A stretch of DNA of 64,000 nucleotides from Comamonas testosteroni (GTDB lineage Bacteria; Pseudomonadota; Gammaproteobacteria; Burkholderiales; Burkholderiaceae_C), in the NCBI GenBank assembly GCA_008727115.1, contig CP044131.1:3100001-3164000 (forward strand), written 5' to 3'. The notes beneath the pieces are model-generated. The model saw nothing but the letters and a program-made list of their open reading frames with translations, did no database searches and was not told where the DNA came from. Positions 27,197-36,341 of the stretch are shown in pieces; the first letter of the stretch is position 1; each line of letters begins with the position of its first letter. A program made the position numbers and the translations under genes.

Positions 27197-28702
27197 ATGC
27201 TCGCACCTCGCTTCTCCCCTAGCCTCGCCCCTGCACTGCTGACAGGCGCTCTGGCCGTCACACTTGTCACAACATTGACTGGCTGCACCAGCGGCCCGGA
27301 CTTCGTCAAGCCTGCCCCCGCTGCGCCGGACGACTGGAACAGTTGGCGCAGCGGAGATACATCGCTGCGTATCCCGACTGAATTCACTCAGTCCTTACCT
27401 GCCCAGTGGTGGCTGGCATTCAACGACACAACCCTGAATGCGCTGCAGCAGCGCGCCTTCGATGCCAGCCCCGACCTGCGCACTGCCGCGTTGCGCTTTG
27501 CGCAATCACGCAGCCAGCGTGCCACCGCTACGGCACAACGCGGGCCGGAGGTCAACGCCAGCGGCAGTGCGGCCCGCCAACGTCAAAGCGAGAATGGCGC
27601 CGGTACACGCATGATCGGCATCATGGGCGCAGACCCTAGCCTCACCCGACTGCTGGCCGAGCCATTCACGCTGTACCAGACCGGGTTTGACGCCTCGTGG
27701 GAGCTGGACTTGTGGGGTCGCGTGCGCCGCTCCGTGGAAGCCGCCGATGCCGATGTAGAGCAGCAAAGCGCACTGCTCGACCTGGCCCGCCTGAGCCTCG
27801 CCAGCGACGTCGCCCGTCATTACTTTGAGCTGCGAACCACACAACGTCAGATTCGTCTGATGCACGAGGACATTGCCGCGTTGCGGGAACGTTCCGAGCT
27901 GCTGCAAGCACGCGTTGACGGCGGCGTGCTCGATCATTCCGACCTGCAGCGCCAGCGCGCCGAATTGAGTGCCTTGGAAGCACAGTTGCCTGCTCTGCTG
28001 ACTCAGGAAGGTGCCCATGCCAACCAGATCACCCTGTTGCTGGGAGAGCGTCCCGGCACACTGCGCACAGAGCTGGCTGCACGCGATGCAAAAGCGTCTG
28101 TATTGCTCCCCGATCTCGCTCTCGGCCTGCCCTCGGAGATTGCACTGCGCCGTCCTGATATTCGCGCTGCCGAAGCACGCCTGCACAGCGCCACCGCCAG
28201 CATAGGCGTGGCACGGGCCGCCCTGTACCCCAGCATCCGCCTGGGTGCGAAATTCGGCTTTGAATCCTATCTGAGCGGCGATTTTTCCGATTGGGGCAGC
28301 CGTGCATGGTCGATAGGCCCGAGCCTGAATCTGCCACTCTTTGATCATGGCCGGCGCAAAGCCACTGTGCAGCTGCGTGAACTTCAGCAGCAAGAGGCTG
28401 CTATCAACTACCAACAGACCGTACTGAGAGCCTGGCAGGAAATCGACGATGCCCTCAGTGCCTATACCGCCGAGCAGCAGCAGGCCAAACAGCTCGAAGC
28501 CCGAGTGCGCCATGCCGGAGACGCCTATCAGCTGGTTCAGGCCCGCTATGCTGGCGGCGCGGCCAATTTCATCAACGTGCTCGACAGCCAGCGCAGCTAC
28601 CTTCAAGCTCGTCGCGAGCTGGCAGCCAGCGAAGGACGCTTGAGGTTGCGCTACGTGACGATAAACAAGGTCATCGGCAACGTGCCCTGGAGCTCTCAAT
28701 GA
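27197..28702 (+). CDS. NodT-family outer-membrane factor lipoprotein
   Basis: A 501-residue TolC-like lipoprotein with lipobox LTGC and then TSGPDFVKPAPAAP, typical of the NodT/OprM branch. Two long coiled-coil repeats are visible, the second ending in AVFINVLDS-like GGAANFINVLDSQRSYLQARREL. It begins 12 bp after the last permease gene, completing a tripartite efflux system in one operon. The E. coli ybh operon lacks such a gene and uses TolC. Confidence 0.92.
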   Translation: MLAPRFSPSLAPALLTGALAVTLVTTLTGCTSGPDFVKPAPAAPDDWNSWRSGDTSLRIPTEFTQSLPAQWWLAFNDTTLNALQQRAFDASPDLRTAALRFAQSRSQRATATAQRGPEVNASGSAARQRQSENGAGTRMIGIMGADPSLTRLLAEPFTLYQTGFDASWELDLWGRVRRSVEAADADVEQQSALLDLARLSLASDVARHYFELRTTQRQIRLMHEDIAALRERSELLQARVDGGVLDHSDLQRQRAELSALEAQLPALLTQEGAHANQITLLLGERPGTLRTELAARDAKASVLLPDLALGLPSEIALRRPDIRAAEARLHSATASIGVARAALYPSIRLGAKFGFESYLSGDFSDWGSRAWSIGPSLNLPLFDHGRRKATVQLRELQQQEAAINYQQTVLRAWQEIDDALSAYTAEQQQAKQLEARVRHAGDAYQLVQARYAGGAANFINVLDSQRSYLQARRELAASEGRLRLRYVTINKVIGNVPWSSQ

Positions 28703-28756
28703 GCCCAGGAGATACCGTGCTGTGAGGCCGGGGCAAGACCGAGTCTCCCAATGAAA

Positions 28757-28786
28757 ATGCCGTCCACTTTTTCAAGTGAACGGCAT
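28757..28786. terminator. Candidate bidirectional terminator hairpin
   Basis: ATGCCGTCCACTT pairs with AAGTGAACGGCAT with one mismatch (28757-28769 and 28774-28786). It lies between convergent genes; the T-tails are short. Confidence 0.5.
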
Positions 28787-28842
28787 GACGCTCAAAGCAT
28801 TCTTATGCTCTTAGGCTGTGCGTCCTTTGGCTGCGGCCCAGC

Positions 28843-29757
28843 TTAGCCTTCAGCCTTCTGACCGATTTCAAAGTTCGCCTGGATTTCCAGAGCACGCACC
28901 ATGCCGGAGTGGTCCCATGCAGCGCCGCCGTGGGCCACGCAGCTGTTGAACAGCTCTTGAGCCTGAGCCGTGTTGGGCAGCGACACGCCCAGCTGACGGG
29001 CGCTGGACAGCGCCAGGTTCAGGTCCTTCTGGTGCAAAGCGATACGGAAGCCGGGATCGAAAGTGCGCTTGATCATGCGCTCGGCGTGCACTTCCAGAAT
29101 CTTGGAAGAAGCAAAACCGCCCAGCAGGGCTTCACGCACACGGGCTGGATCGGCACCGGCACGCGATGCGAACAGCAGGGCTTCGCCCACGGCTTCGATG
29201 TTCAGCGCCACGATGATCTGGTTGGCCACCTTGGCGGTCTGACCGTCGCCATTGCCGCCAACCAGCGTGATGTTCTTGCCCATCTTTTCGAACAGGGGCT
29301 TGACGCGTGCAAAGGCTTCGTCAGGGCCGCCGACCATGATGGACAGGGTGCCGTTCTTGGCCCCAACTTCGCCGCCAGACACGGGAGCGTCCAGGTACTG
29401 GGCACCCAGGGCTTCTATGCGCTTGGCAAATTCCTTGGTTTCCACGGGCGAGATGGAGGACATGTCCACCACGATCTTGCCGGTGCTGCCCTTCAGGCCT
29501 GCTGCCACACCATCTGCCCCGAACAACACACCTTCCACATCGGGAGTGTCGGGCACCATGATGAAGATGATGTCGGCGCGCTCGGCCACGCCCTTGGCGG
29601 TGGTGCACTGCGTGGCGCTGGTTTCAGCGATGGGCGCGGGCACTTTGCCGCGGGTGTTGACAAACAACTGGTGGCCGGCGCTGATCAAATGACCGCACAT
29701 GGGCGCGCCCATGATGCCCAAACCGATAAAGCCCAGCTTGAGAGACGATGCGTTCAT
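28843..29757 (-). CDS. glxR: 2-hydroxy-3-oxopropionate (tartronate semialdehyde) reductase
   Basis: A 304-residue beta-hydroxyacid dehydrogenase. Its N-terminal NAD(P) motif is LGFIGLGIMGAPMCGHL, the substrate motif is DAPVSGGEVGAKNGTLSIMVGG, and the catalytic lysine sits in GQTAKVANQIIV. It reduces tartronate semialdehyde to D-glycerate. It is the last gene of the gcl-hyi-glxR cluster, with AAGGAG before the ATG. Confidence 0.93.
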   Translation of the reverse strand: MNASSLKLGFIGLGIMGAPMCGHLISAGHQLFVNTRGKVPAPIAETSATQCTTAKGVAERADIIFIMVPDTPDVEGVLFGADGVAAGLKGSTGKIVVDMSSISPVETKEFAKRIEALGAQYLDAPVSGGEVGAKNGTLSIMVGGPDEAFARVKPLFEKMGKNITLVGGNGDGQTAKVANQIIVALNIEAVGEALLFASRAGADPARVREALLGGFASSKILEVHAERMIKRTFDPGFRIALHQKDLNLALSSARQLGVSLPNTAQAQELFNSCVAHGGAAWDHSGMVRALEIQANFEIGQKAEG

Positions 29758-29796
29758 GGTGTTCTCCTTGGATTTTCAGATATGTTTTTTCAATTT

Positions 29797-29840
29797 CGAT
29801 AGCTATAAGCGCTTACTCAGCAAGCGCTACAGGCATATTT
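29797..29840. repeat. AGCTAT/AAGCGCT intergenic repeat, copy 2
   Basis: CGATAGCTATAAGCGCTT followed by AAGCGCTAC lies between hyi and glxR. It is similar to the repeats at 1541 and 40784, and a hairpin is possible. Confidence 0.4.
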
Positions 29841-29867
29841 GGCTTTGGATCCGATCGGCACCCCCGC

Positions 29868-30671
29868 TCAGGCGGCGATGGCAGCCTTCTTCCAGCCACC
29901 GATCTTTTCCAGCCAGCCCAGGCCCGACTCGGTGCCGTTGGCAGGCTTGTATTCGCAGCCGATCCAGCCGTCGTAGCCGATGCGGTCCAGGTGCGCAAAC
30001 AGGAAGGGGTAGTTGATCTCGCCTGTACCTGGTTCGTTGCGACCGGGGTTGTCCGCCAGCTGGATGTGACCAATGCGGCCCAGCTGCTTTTGCATGGTGG
30101 CGGCCAGCTCGCCTTCCACGCGCTGTGCGTGGTAGATGTCGTACTGTACGAAGGCGTTGGGCGCACCCACTTCGTCCAGGATGGACAGCGCTTCATCCGT
30201 GCAGTTCAGGTAGAAGCCGGGGATATCGAAGGGGTTGATCGGCTCGATCAGCAGACGGATGTTGGCGGCGCTCAGCGCGGCTGCGGCAAAGCGCAGGTTT
30301 TCCACGAAAGTGCGGCGCACGACAACGGGGTCGGCACCGGCGGGCACCTTGCCAGCCAGGCAGTTGAGCTGAGGCACACCCAGAGCGTGGGCATAGGTCA
30401 CGGCCTTAGCCACGCCAGCGCGGAACTCGTCCACGCGGTTGGGGTCGCAGGCAATGCCACGCTCACCGGCATCCCAGTCACCAGCGGGCAGGTTGTGCAG
30501 AACAATCTTCAGGCCCGTCGCGTCCAGACGTTCCTTGATCTCTTCCACGGTGTGTGCGTAGGGAAAGAGGAATTCCACGGCTTCAAAGCCAGCGTTGGCG
30601 GCACGCTCAAAACGCTCGAGGAAAGGCACCTCGGTGAACAACATGCTCAGGTTGGCTGCAAAACGGGGCAT
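29868..30671 (-). CDS. hyi: Hydroxypyruvate isomerase
   Basis: A 267-residue TIM-barrel protein of the AP-endonuclease-2-like isomerase family. It interconverts hydroxypyruvate and tartronate semialdehyde. The start MPRFAANLSMLFTEVPFLERF, the LLIEPINPFDIPGFYL metal-site strand and VQYDIYHAQRVEG are characteristic. GGAG precedes the ATG at 30671. It is transcribed after gcl with a 125-bp gap holding repeat B. Confidence 0.93.
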   Translation of the reverse strand: MPRFAANLSMLFTEVPFLERFERAANAGFEAVEFLFPYAHTVEEIKERLDATGLKIVLHNLPAGDWDAGERGIACDPNRVDEFRAGVAKAVTYAHALGVPQLNCLAGKVPAGADPVVVRRTFVENLRFAAAALSAANIRLLIEPINPFDIPGFYLNCTDEALSILDEVGAPNAFVQYDIYHAQRVEGELAATMQKQLGRIGHIQLADNPGRNEPGTGEINYPFLFAHLDRIGYDGWIGCEYKPANGTESGLGWLEKIGGWKKAAIAA

Positions 30672-30709
30672 GATAAAAGTCTCCGGTAATCGTTAATCGT
30701 TGGACGCCC

Positions 30710-30787
30710 AGCAAGGGCCACCCCGCAGCGAAGGCCTCATCCCCCTCCCACAAAGAGAGGGGGAAGCGGCAAAGCCGCTCAGGGGGA
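30710..30787 (-). repeat. Comamonad-type intergenic repeat, copy B
   Basis: About 78 bp sharing two conserved blocks with copy A (2758-2827), plus an internal CCCCCTC/GAGGGGG dyad. It starts about 9 bp beyond the gcl stop, in the same orientation relative to the gene as copy A. Confidence 0.6.
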
Positions 30788-30796
30788 TTTTTCTTA

Positions 30797-32587
30797 TCAA
30801 TCCAGCAGGGCCAGTGCGCTGGGCGCGTCGGCCTTTTCGGTGGCCAGGTCCTCGAACTCGACCACGTTGTCGATTTCGGCGCCCATGGAGATGTTGGTCA
30901 CACGCTCCAGGATGCACTCGATCACCACAGGTGTCTTGTGCTCGGCCATCCAGGCTTCGGCCTGCTGCATGGCAGGGGCAAAGTCTTCGGCGCGGTGAAC
31001 GCGGATGGCCTTGCAGCCCAGACCTTCAACGACCTTAACATGGTCAACACCGTAGCCACGGGTCGCATCACCCTCATCCATGTTGATATTGTCGAACGCC
31101 AATTGCACGCAATAGTCGATGGAGAAAGCGCGCTGCGCCTGGCGAATCAGGCCCAGGTAACTGTTGTTCACCAGCACGTGAACATAGGGCAGCTTGAACT
31201 GCGCACCCACGGCCAGTTCTTCGATCATGAACTGGAAGTCGTAGTCGCCGGACAGGGCCACGATCTTGCGAGTGGGGTCAGCCACGCGCACACCCAGGGC
31301 GGCGGGAGTGGTCCAGCCCAGAGGGCCGGCCTGGCCGCAGTTGATCCAGTTGCGGGGCTTGTACACGTGCAGGAACTGGGCACCGGCGATCTGCGACAGA
31401 CCGATGGTGGACACATAAGTCGTGTCGCGGTCCAGTGTGTTGTTCATGCACTGGTAAACGCGCTGGGGCTTCATCGGCACGCTATCGAAGTTCGTCTTGC
31501 GCAGGTACTCGACGCTGTTCTTGCGGCCTTGGCACTCAGCCACCCAGGCCTTACGGCACTTGAGCTTGCCCGCAGCCTTCCACTCCTTGGCCACGGCAAC
31601 GAATAGCTCCAGAGCCGCCTTGGCGTCGGAGACGATGCCGTAGTCAGGAGCAAACACGCGGCCGATCTGCGTGGGCTCGATGTCCACGTGCACAAACTTG
31701 CGCCCCTTGGTGTAGACCTCGACCGAACCGGTGTGGCGGTTGGCCCAACGGTTGCCGATACCGAACACGAAGTCCGAAGCCAGCATGTTGGCGTTGCCAT
31801 AACGGTGGCTGGTCTGCAGACCGCACATACCGACCATCAGAGGGTGGTCGTCAGGGATGGTGCCCCAGCCCATCAGTGTGGGGATCACGGGCACGTTCAG
31901 GATTTCGGCCAGCTCGACCATCAGGTCGGAAGCGTCGGCGTTGATCACACCGCCACCGGAAACCAGCAGAGGACGCTCGGATTCGTTGAGCATCGCTATG
32001 GCCTTCTCGGCTTGCTTGCGCGAAGCGGTGGGCTTGTAGGCTTCCAGAGGTTCGTAGGTGTCGATGTCGAATTCGATCTCGGCCAGTTGAACGTCGATGG
32101 GCAGGTCGATCAGCACAGGGCCGGGACGGCCGGAGCGCATCAGGTGGAAAGCTTGCTGGAATGCGCGGGGCACTTGAGCAGGCTCCAGCACCGTGGTGGC
32201 CCACTTGGTCACAGGCTTGGCGATGGAGGCGATGTCCACCGCCTGGAAGTCTTCCTTGTGCAGACGCGAGCGAGGTGCCTGGCCGGTAATGCACAGAATT
32301 GGGATGGAGTCAGCGCTGGCCGAGTACAGGCCGGTGATCATGTCGGTGCCAGCAGGGCCGCTAGTGCCGATGCACACACCGATGTTGCCGGCGATGGCGC
32401 GTGTGTAGCCTTCAGCCATGTGGCTGGCGCCTTCCACGTGACGGGCCAGAATGTGACCGATGCCGCCGTGGTTCTTCATTGCAGCGTACAGCGGGTTGAT
32501 GGCCGCGCCGGGCACACCAAACGTCACGGTTACACCTTCTTTTTCGAGCACCAGGACTGCGGCGTCGATTGCTTTCATTTTGGCCAT
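30797..32587 (-). CDS. gcl: Glyoxylate carboligase (tartronate-semialdehyde synthase)
   Basis: A 596-residue thiamine-diphosphate enzyme that condenses two glyoxylate to tartronate semialdehyde and carbon dioxide. The N-terminal [15 protein letters not shown] and [19 protein letters not shown] show the Val at the position where most ThDP enzymes carry the catalytic Glu (V51 in E. coli Gcl), which is diagnostic of Gcl. The C-terminal ThDP motif is [12 protein letters not shown]...[14 protein letters not shown] precedes the ATG. It recovers carbon from allantoin-derived glyoxylate. Confidence 0.95.
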   Translation of the reverse strand: MAKMKAIDAAVLVLEKEGVTVTFGVPGAAINPLYAAMKNHGGIGHILARHVEGASHMAEGYTRAIAGNIGVCIGTSGPAGTDMITGLYSASADSIPILCITGQAPRSRLHKEDFQAVDIASIAKPVTKWATTVLEPAQVPRAFQQAFHLMRSGRPGPVLIDLPIDVQLAEIEFDIDTYEPLEAYKPTASRKQAEKAIAMLNESERPLLVSGGGVINADASDLMVELAEILNVPVIPTLMGWGTIPDDHPLMVGMCGLQTSHRYGNANMLASDFVFGIGNRWANRHTGSVEVYTKGRKFVHVDIEPTQIGRVFAPDYGIVSDAKAALELFVAVAKEWKAAGKLKCRKAWVAECQGRKNSVEYLRKTNFDSVPMKPQRVYQCMNNTLDRDTTYVSTIGLSQIAGAQFLHVYKPRNWINCGQAGPLGWTTPAALGVRVADPTRKIVALSGDYDFQFMIEELAVGAQFKLPYVHVLVNNSYLGLIRQAQRAFSIDYCVQLAFDNINMDEGDATRGYGVDHVKVVEGLGCKAIRVHRAEDFAPAMQQAEAWMAEHKTPVVIECILERVTNISMGAEIDNVVEFEDLATEKADAPSALALLD

Positions 32588-32660
32588 GGGGGTCTCCTAA
32601 AAACTTGGTTGAACTTTAGTCAAGACCTTTGCTTGCTGGAAGCCGCTCTCAGACCATAAA

Positions 32661-32683
32661 ATTTATTCCACCCAAGAATAAAT
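32661..32683. promoter_or_regulatory. LysR-type operator between gcl and lysR
   Basis: A perfect dyad ATTTATTC-N7-GAATAAAT contains a T-N11-A core and sits just before the lysR ribosome-binding site, in the 109-bp gcl/lysR divergent region. Confidence 0.6.
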
Positions 32684-32696
32684 AGGAGACAAAACC

Positions 32697-33614
32697 ATGG
32701 ACAGACTCGACGCCATGCACATGTTTGTGCGCGTGGTTGAGACCGGCAGTTTCACCAAGGTTGCGCAAGAATTTGCCACCACACAGCCCACCGTGACCAA
32801 GCAGGTCGCGGCCATGGAAGCGCGCCTGAAAGTGCGGCTGCTCAACCGCAACACACGCGGCGTGAGCCTGACCGAAGCGGGCGCGCTGTATTACGAAAAA
32901 TGCAAGATCATCGTCAACGATGTGGCCGAGGCGGAAAACGTCGTCAAGGTGCGCCAGACGCATGTGCAGGGCCAGTTGCGCATCGGCAGCTCGGTCGCAT
33001 TTGGCCGCCGCGTGCTTATTCCGCTGGCCATGGAATTCATGAAGCACAACCCGCAGGTGCAAGTCGATCTGAGCTTTGAGGACCGCTATACCGACCTAGT
33101 GGCCAACGGCATCGACGTGGCGCTGCGCATGGGCAAACTGGCTGATTCATCGCTGGGAGCACGCGTGCTGGGCGTCAACCCCTGGGCGCTGGTAGCGTCC
33201 AACACCTATCTGCGCAAACACGGCACGCCGCGTCGCCCCAGCGACCTCAAGGAGCATTCCACGCTGATCTACAGCAGCGTGCAGGGCAACGATATCTGGC
33301 GGCTGCGCAATGCCAGCGGTGAGCCGGTGTCGATTCCGGTGACGGGCCGTTTGCGCTCCAACAACCTCTCGGCCCTGCTGGCCGCTGCGCGTTCGCACAT
33401 GGGCATTGCCGCCCTGCCCAGATATGTGGCCCACGACTCGCTCAAAGACGGCCGCGTGGTGGAAGTGCTCAAGACCTGCCGATTGCCCGAGCAGGAAATT
33501 CACGCCGTCTACCCCTCGCCGAGACTGGTGCCGCAAAAGGTTCAGTCGTTTATCGCATTCCTGCAGGGCAAGTTTGATGATGCTTGGTGGGAAGACCTCC
33601 CTCGTGGCGGCTGA
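32697..33614 (+). CDS. LysR-family regulator divergent from gcl
   Basis: A 305-residue LysR protein with the N-terminal helix-turn-helix in MHMFVRVVETGSFTKVAQEFATTQPTVTKQVAAMEARLKVRLL, and a CrgA-like effector domain ending in a short tryptophan-containing tail. It is divergent from gcl, with a perfect dyad in between, and is the likely activator of the glyoxylate-to-glycerate genes. The ATG has AGGAG upstream. The inducer is unknown. Confidence 0.9.
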   Translation: MDRLDAMHMFVRVVETGSFTKVAQEFATTQPTVTKQVAAMEARLKVRLLNRNTRGVSLTEAGALYYEKCKIIVNDVAEAENVVKVRQTHVQGQLRIGSSVAFGRRVLIPLAMEFMKHNPQVQVDLSFEDRYTDLVANGIDVALRMGKLADSSLGARVLGVNPWALVASNTYLRKHGTPRRPSDLKEHSTLIYSSVQGNDIWRLRNASGEPVSIPVTGRLRSNNLSALLAAARSHMGIAALPRYVAHDSLKDGRVVEVLKTCRLPEQEIHAVYPSPRLVPQKVQSFIAFLQGKFDDAWWEDLPRGG

Positions 33615-33792
33615 CTTGGCCCGGTATTCCGGTATCGCCCCTTGTGATCACGCCTGCGACGGCGGTCTCTTGTGGTGCGCAGTTGCACCGCAGAGTGCAA
33701 CTGCATCGTCATCAAATTTGCGGCAACGTGTTTGAACGGAGCGTCGAAGACGCGCAGTGAGTTTTGCCGCATAGCCACAAGAGATTGACGAC

Positions 33793-33925
33793 GCAGGTTG
33801 CCCGCAGCGAAGCGGAGGGGCGTGGGCAGTAGGGGCAGTGCTCTTTGCCTACTTTCTGGCACGCCAGAAAGTAGGTCGTCCGCCGGGGCGAAACCCCGGC
33901 CTCTGCCGGCAAAGCAGGCATGCAG
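33793..33925. repeat. Hairpin-rich intergenic repeat (CCTACTTTCTGGC type)
   Basis: Two strong stems: CCTACTTTCTGGC with GCCAGAAAGTAGG (33848-33860 and 33863-33875), then GCCGGGG with CCCCGGC (33882-33888 and 33894-33900). The family is familiar to me from Comamonadaceae intergenic regions (not searched). The rest of the 484-bp gap after lysR holds no gene I can support. Confidence 0.6.
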
Positions 33926-34007
33926 TCAAAACTGCTCAGGCGCTGCCAGACGAACGAGAGCGCTGGCCCTGCTTGAATCTGAAATCCTTATCGCTCTCAA
34001 AAACAAA

Positions 34008-34088
34008 GCAGCTACCGCTTGTTTAGCAGTAGCTGCAGATCATTTTCTATTTGAAACCGTTGAATAGCCTGCGCAAGCAGCTATTCAA
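34008..34088. repeat. AGCTAT-type intergenic repeat, copy 3, with hairpins
   Basis: GCAGCTAC/GTAGCTGC (34008-34015 and 34029-34036) and TTGAATAGC/GCTATTCAA (34060-34068 and 34080-34088) are perfect dyads just downstream of the glycerate kinase stop. The second may end that transcript, though no T-run follows. Confidence 0.45.
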
Positions 34089-34098
34089 TTTGATAATT

Positions 34099-35451
34099 TC
34101 AGAGAATCAGAATCGCGCGGAAGTCGTTCACATTGGTGTGTGTAGGGCCGGTGATGACCAGGTCACCCAGCGCTTCAAAGTAGCCATAAGCATCGTTGCG
34201 ATCCAGGTGGTCGCTGATGCGCAGGTTCTTTTCAGCTGCGCGCTTGAGCGTGCAGGGAGAGACACGTGCACCGGCGTTGTCTTCGATGCCGTCAATGCCG
34301 TCCGTGTCTGCAGCCAGCGCCCAGACCTTTTCCTGACCTTGCAGTGCCTGCGCCAGACCCAGGCAGAACTCGCCAGCACGGCCGCCGCGGCCCTTGGCTG
34401 CACCGGGTTGGCGCGGGCGAATCGTGACGGTGGTTTCACCGCCGGACAGAATCACGCAGGGCTTGGCAAAGGGCTCACCACGCTTGGCCACGGCGCGGGC
34501 CAGGGCCGCATGCACCTTGCCCACTTCGCGTGATTCACCTTCCATTTCGTCGGACAGCACATGCACGGCAATGCCGGCTTCGCGCGCTGCTGCGGCAGCC
34601 GCTTCCAGCGATTGCTGGGGCGTGGCAATCAGGTGCACTTCGTGGCCTTCAAAGCGCGCATCACCGGGCTTGGGCGTTTCCAGCGCGCCGCCTTCCATCG
34701 CAGCGCGCACGGATTCGGGAATGCTGATCTGGTAGCGGTTGAGAATCGCCAGCGCATCGGCGCAGGTCGAAGCATCAGGCACCGTAGGGCCGCTGGCGAT
34801 CACCGAGGGATCGTCGCCGGGCACATCGCTGATGGTCAGCGTCACCACCTTGGCGGGGTAGCAGGCAGCAGCCAGGCGGCCGCCCTTGATGCGCGAGAGG
34901 TGCTTGCGCACGCAGTTCATCTCGCCAATGGCGGCACCGCTTTCCAGCAGCGCCTTGTTGATGCGCTGCTTCTCAGCCAGATCAATGCCGTCCGCAGGCA
35001 AGGTCAGCAGCGACGAGCCGCCGCCGGAGATCAGGCAGATCACCAGATCGTCTGCGGTCAGGCCTTTAGTCAGCTCCAGAATGCGCTCGGCAGCCGCCAG
35101 GCCAGCCGCATCGGGCACGGGGTGCGCAGCTTCCACCACTTCCAGGCGCACAGGCAGACCTTCGGGGCGTGGAGGGATATGGTCGTAACGTGTCACCACC
35201 AGGCCGGACAGCTCAGCCTCGGCAGGCCACAGCGCTTCCAGGGCCTGCGCCATGGAGCCGCCGGCCTTGCCCGCGCCCAGCACCAGAGTGCGCCCCTTGG
35301 GAGGCTTGGGCAGGCTGCGCGCCAGCCCTTCAATAGGCAAGGCATTGTGCACCGCTACCTCGTAGAGGTGACGCAAAAAGCCTTGCGGATCTTGCTGTGG
35401 CGAAGGCGCAGAAGCGTTCTGCGCACGCGAGGATATATTCGGTGCTTGCAT
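34099..35451 (-). CDS. ttuD: Glycerate 2-kinase (MOFRL family)
   Basis: A 450-residue kinase converting D-glycerate to 2-phosphoglycerate, the exit of the glyoxylate branch into glycolysis. Seen: LVLGAGKAGGSMAQALE, the HPVPD motif, LISGGGSSLLTLP, KHLSRIKGGRLA, SDVPGDDPSVIASGPT, and the C-terminal MOFRL domain (ILSGGETTV...GRGGRAGEFCLGLA...ALAADTDGIDG). The start at 35451 was chosen by similarity; more distal ATGs at 35484 and 35538 add an unconserved N-terminus. It is divergent from the GntR gene. Confidence 0.92.
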   Translation of the reverse strand: MQAPNISSRAQNASAPSPQQDPQGFLRHLYEVAVHNALPIEGLARSLPKPPKGRTLVLGAGKAGGSMAQALEALWPAEAELSGLVVTRYDHIPPRPEGLPVRLEVVEAAHPVPDAAGLAAAERILELTKGLTADDLVICLISGGGSSLLTLPADGIDLAEKQRINKALLESGAAIGEMNCVRKHLSRIKGGRLAAACYPAKVVTLTISDVPGDDPSVIASGPTVPDASTCADALAILNRYQISIPESVRAAMEGGALETPKPGDARFEGHEVHLIATPQQSLEAAAAAAREAGIAVHVLSDEMEGESREVGKVHAALARAVAKRGEPFAKPCVILSGGETTVTIRPRQPGAAKGRGGRAGEFCLGLAQALQGQEKVWALAADTDGIDGIEDNAGARVSPCTLKRAAEKNLRISDHLDRNDAYGYFEALGDLVITGPTHTNVNDFRAILIL

Positions 35452-35617
35452 AACTGCACATTGTGCATTCCGGCTTTTTTGCATCACAGAGAGGCCCGTG
35501 TCACAACACTGCTGATCTTTGCCACACCAATGACGCAAGCCCTTGCTCCCATTGACTTTTCGGTATTGCGCACAGCTTTCTACCTGCCACCATCAAGATA
35601 AACACCCATCTTGGTGA

Positions 35618-35637
35618 ACAGAAACTGTATACAAAAC
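35618..35637 (+). promoter_or_regulatory. Candidate purine-regulon operator upstream of gntR
   Basis: ACAGAAACTGTATACAAAAC: the ACAG-AAA-CTGT dyad overlaps TGTATACA (35626-35633). It ends 26 bp before the gntR start, in the same orientation relative to the gene as the puuD and uraH sites. Confidence 0.6.
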
Positions 35638-35663
35638 TTGTCTTCAACCGCTATGATCAATTT

Positions 35664-36341
35664 ATGGAAACTTCTACCACTAGTTTCATTGTCGAAAGCC
35701 TGACCAAGGCCATCGTTGAGCATCGCCTGATGCCCGGCACCAAGCTGGCCGAGCAAAAGCTTGCCGACCACTTTGGGGTTTCCCGCACCCTGGTTCGCCA
35801 GGCCCTGTTTCAGCTCTCGCAAAACAAGCTCATCCGGCTTGAGCCCGCGCGCGGCGCCTTTGTGGCCACACCTTCGGTCGACGAGGCGCGCCAGGTGTTT
35901 GCCGTGCGCCGCATGCTCGAAGCCGAGATGGTGCGCAGCTTCATTGCACAAAGCACCAGCGCCAAGATCCGCGCGCTGAAAGCACATGTGGCTGCCGAAA
36001 AGAAAGCCATGGAAGCCAATGACATCGGCCAGCGCACCGAGCTGCTGGGCGACTTCCACGTGCGCATGGCCGAACTGATGGGCAACGAAGTGCTGGCACA
36101 GCTGCTGGGCGAGCTGATTTCCCGCTGCGCATTGATCATGCTGATGTACCAGTCTGCATCGGCAGCCGAGCATTCGCACGAAGAACATGCCGACATCGTC
36201 GCTGCGCTGGCAGCGGGCGATGCAGAACATGCGGTGCAGCTGATGCAGCTGCACCTGGACCACGTGGAAGCAGGCCTGACCTTCGACCGCGACCTGCCAA
36301 CGAACGATTTATCGATGGCACTTTCTTCCGTTCCTCTATGA
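35664..36341 (+). CDS. GntR-family regulator with FCD effector domain
   Basis: A 225-residue regulator. The N-terminal winged helix is IVEHRLMPGTKLAEQKLADHFGVSRTLVRQALFQLSQNKLIRLEPARGAFVA. The all-helical FCD domain follows (about residues 75-215), with the metal/ligand residues in GDFHVRMAELMGN and HEEHADIVAALAAGD. It overlaps the allantoinase gene by 4 bp, so it is part of the ureide operon and probably senses an intermediate such as allantoin or a purine. It is the leading candidate to bind the TGTATACA sites. Confidence 0.9.
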   Translation: METSTTSFIVESLTKAIVEHRLMPGTKLAEQKLADHFGVSRTLVRQALFQLSQNKLIRLEPARGAFVATPSVDEARQVFAVRRMLEAEMVRSFIAQSTSAKIRALKAHVAAEKKAMEANDIGQRTELLGDFHVRMAELMGNEVLAQLLGELISRCALIMLMYQSASAAEHSHEEHADIVAALAAGDAEHAVQLMQLHLDHVEAGLTFDRDLPTNDLSMALSSVPL

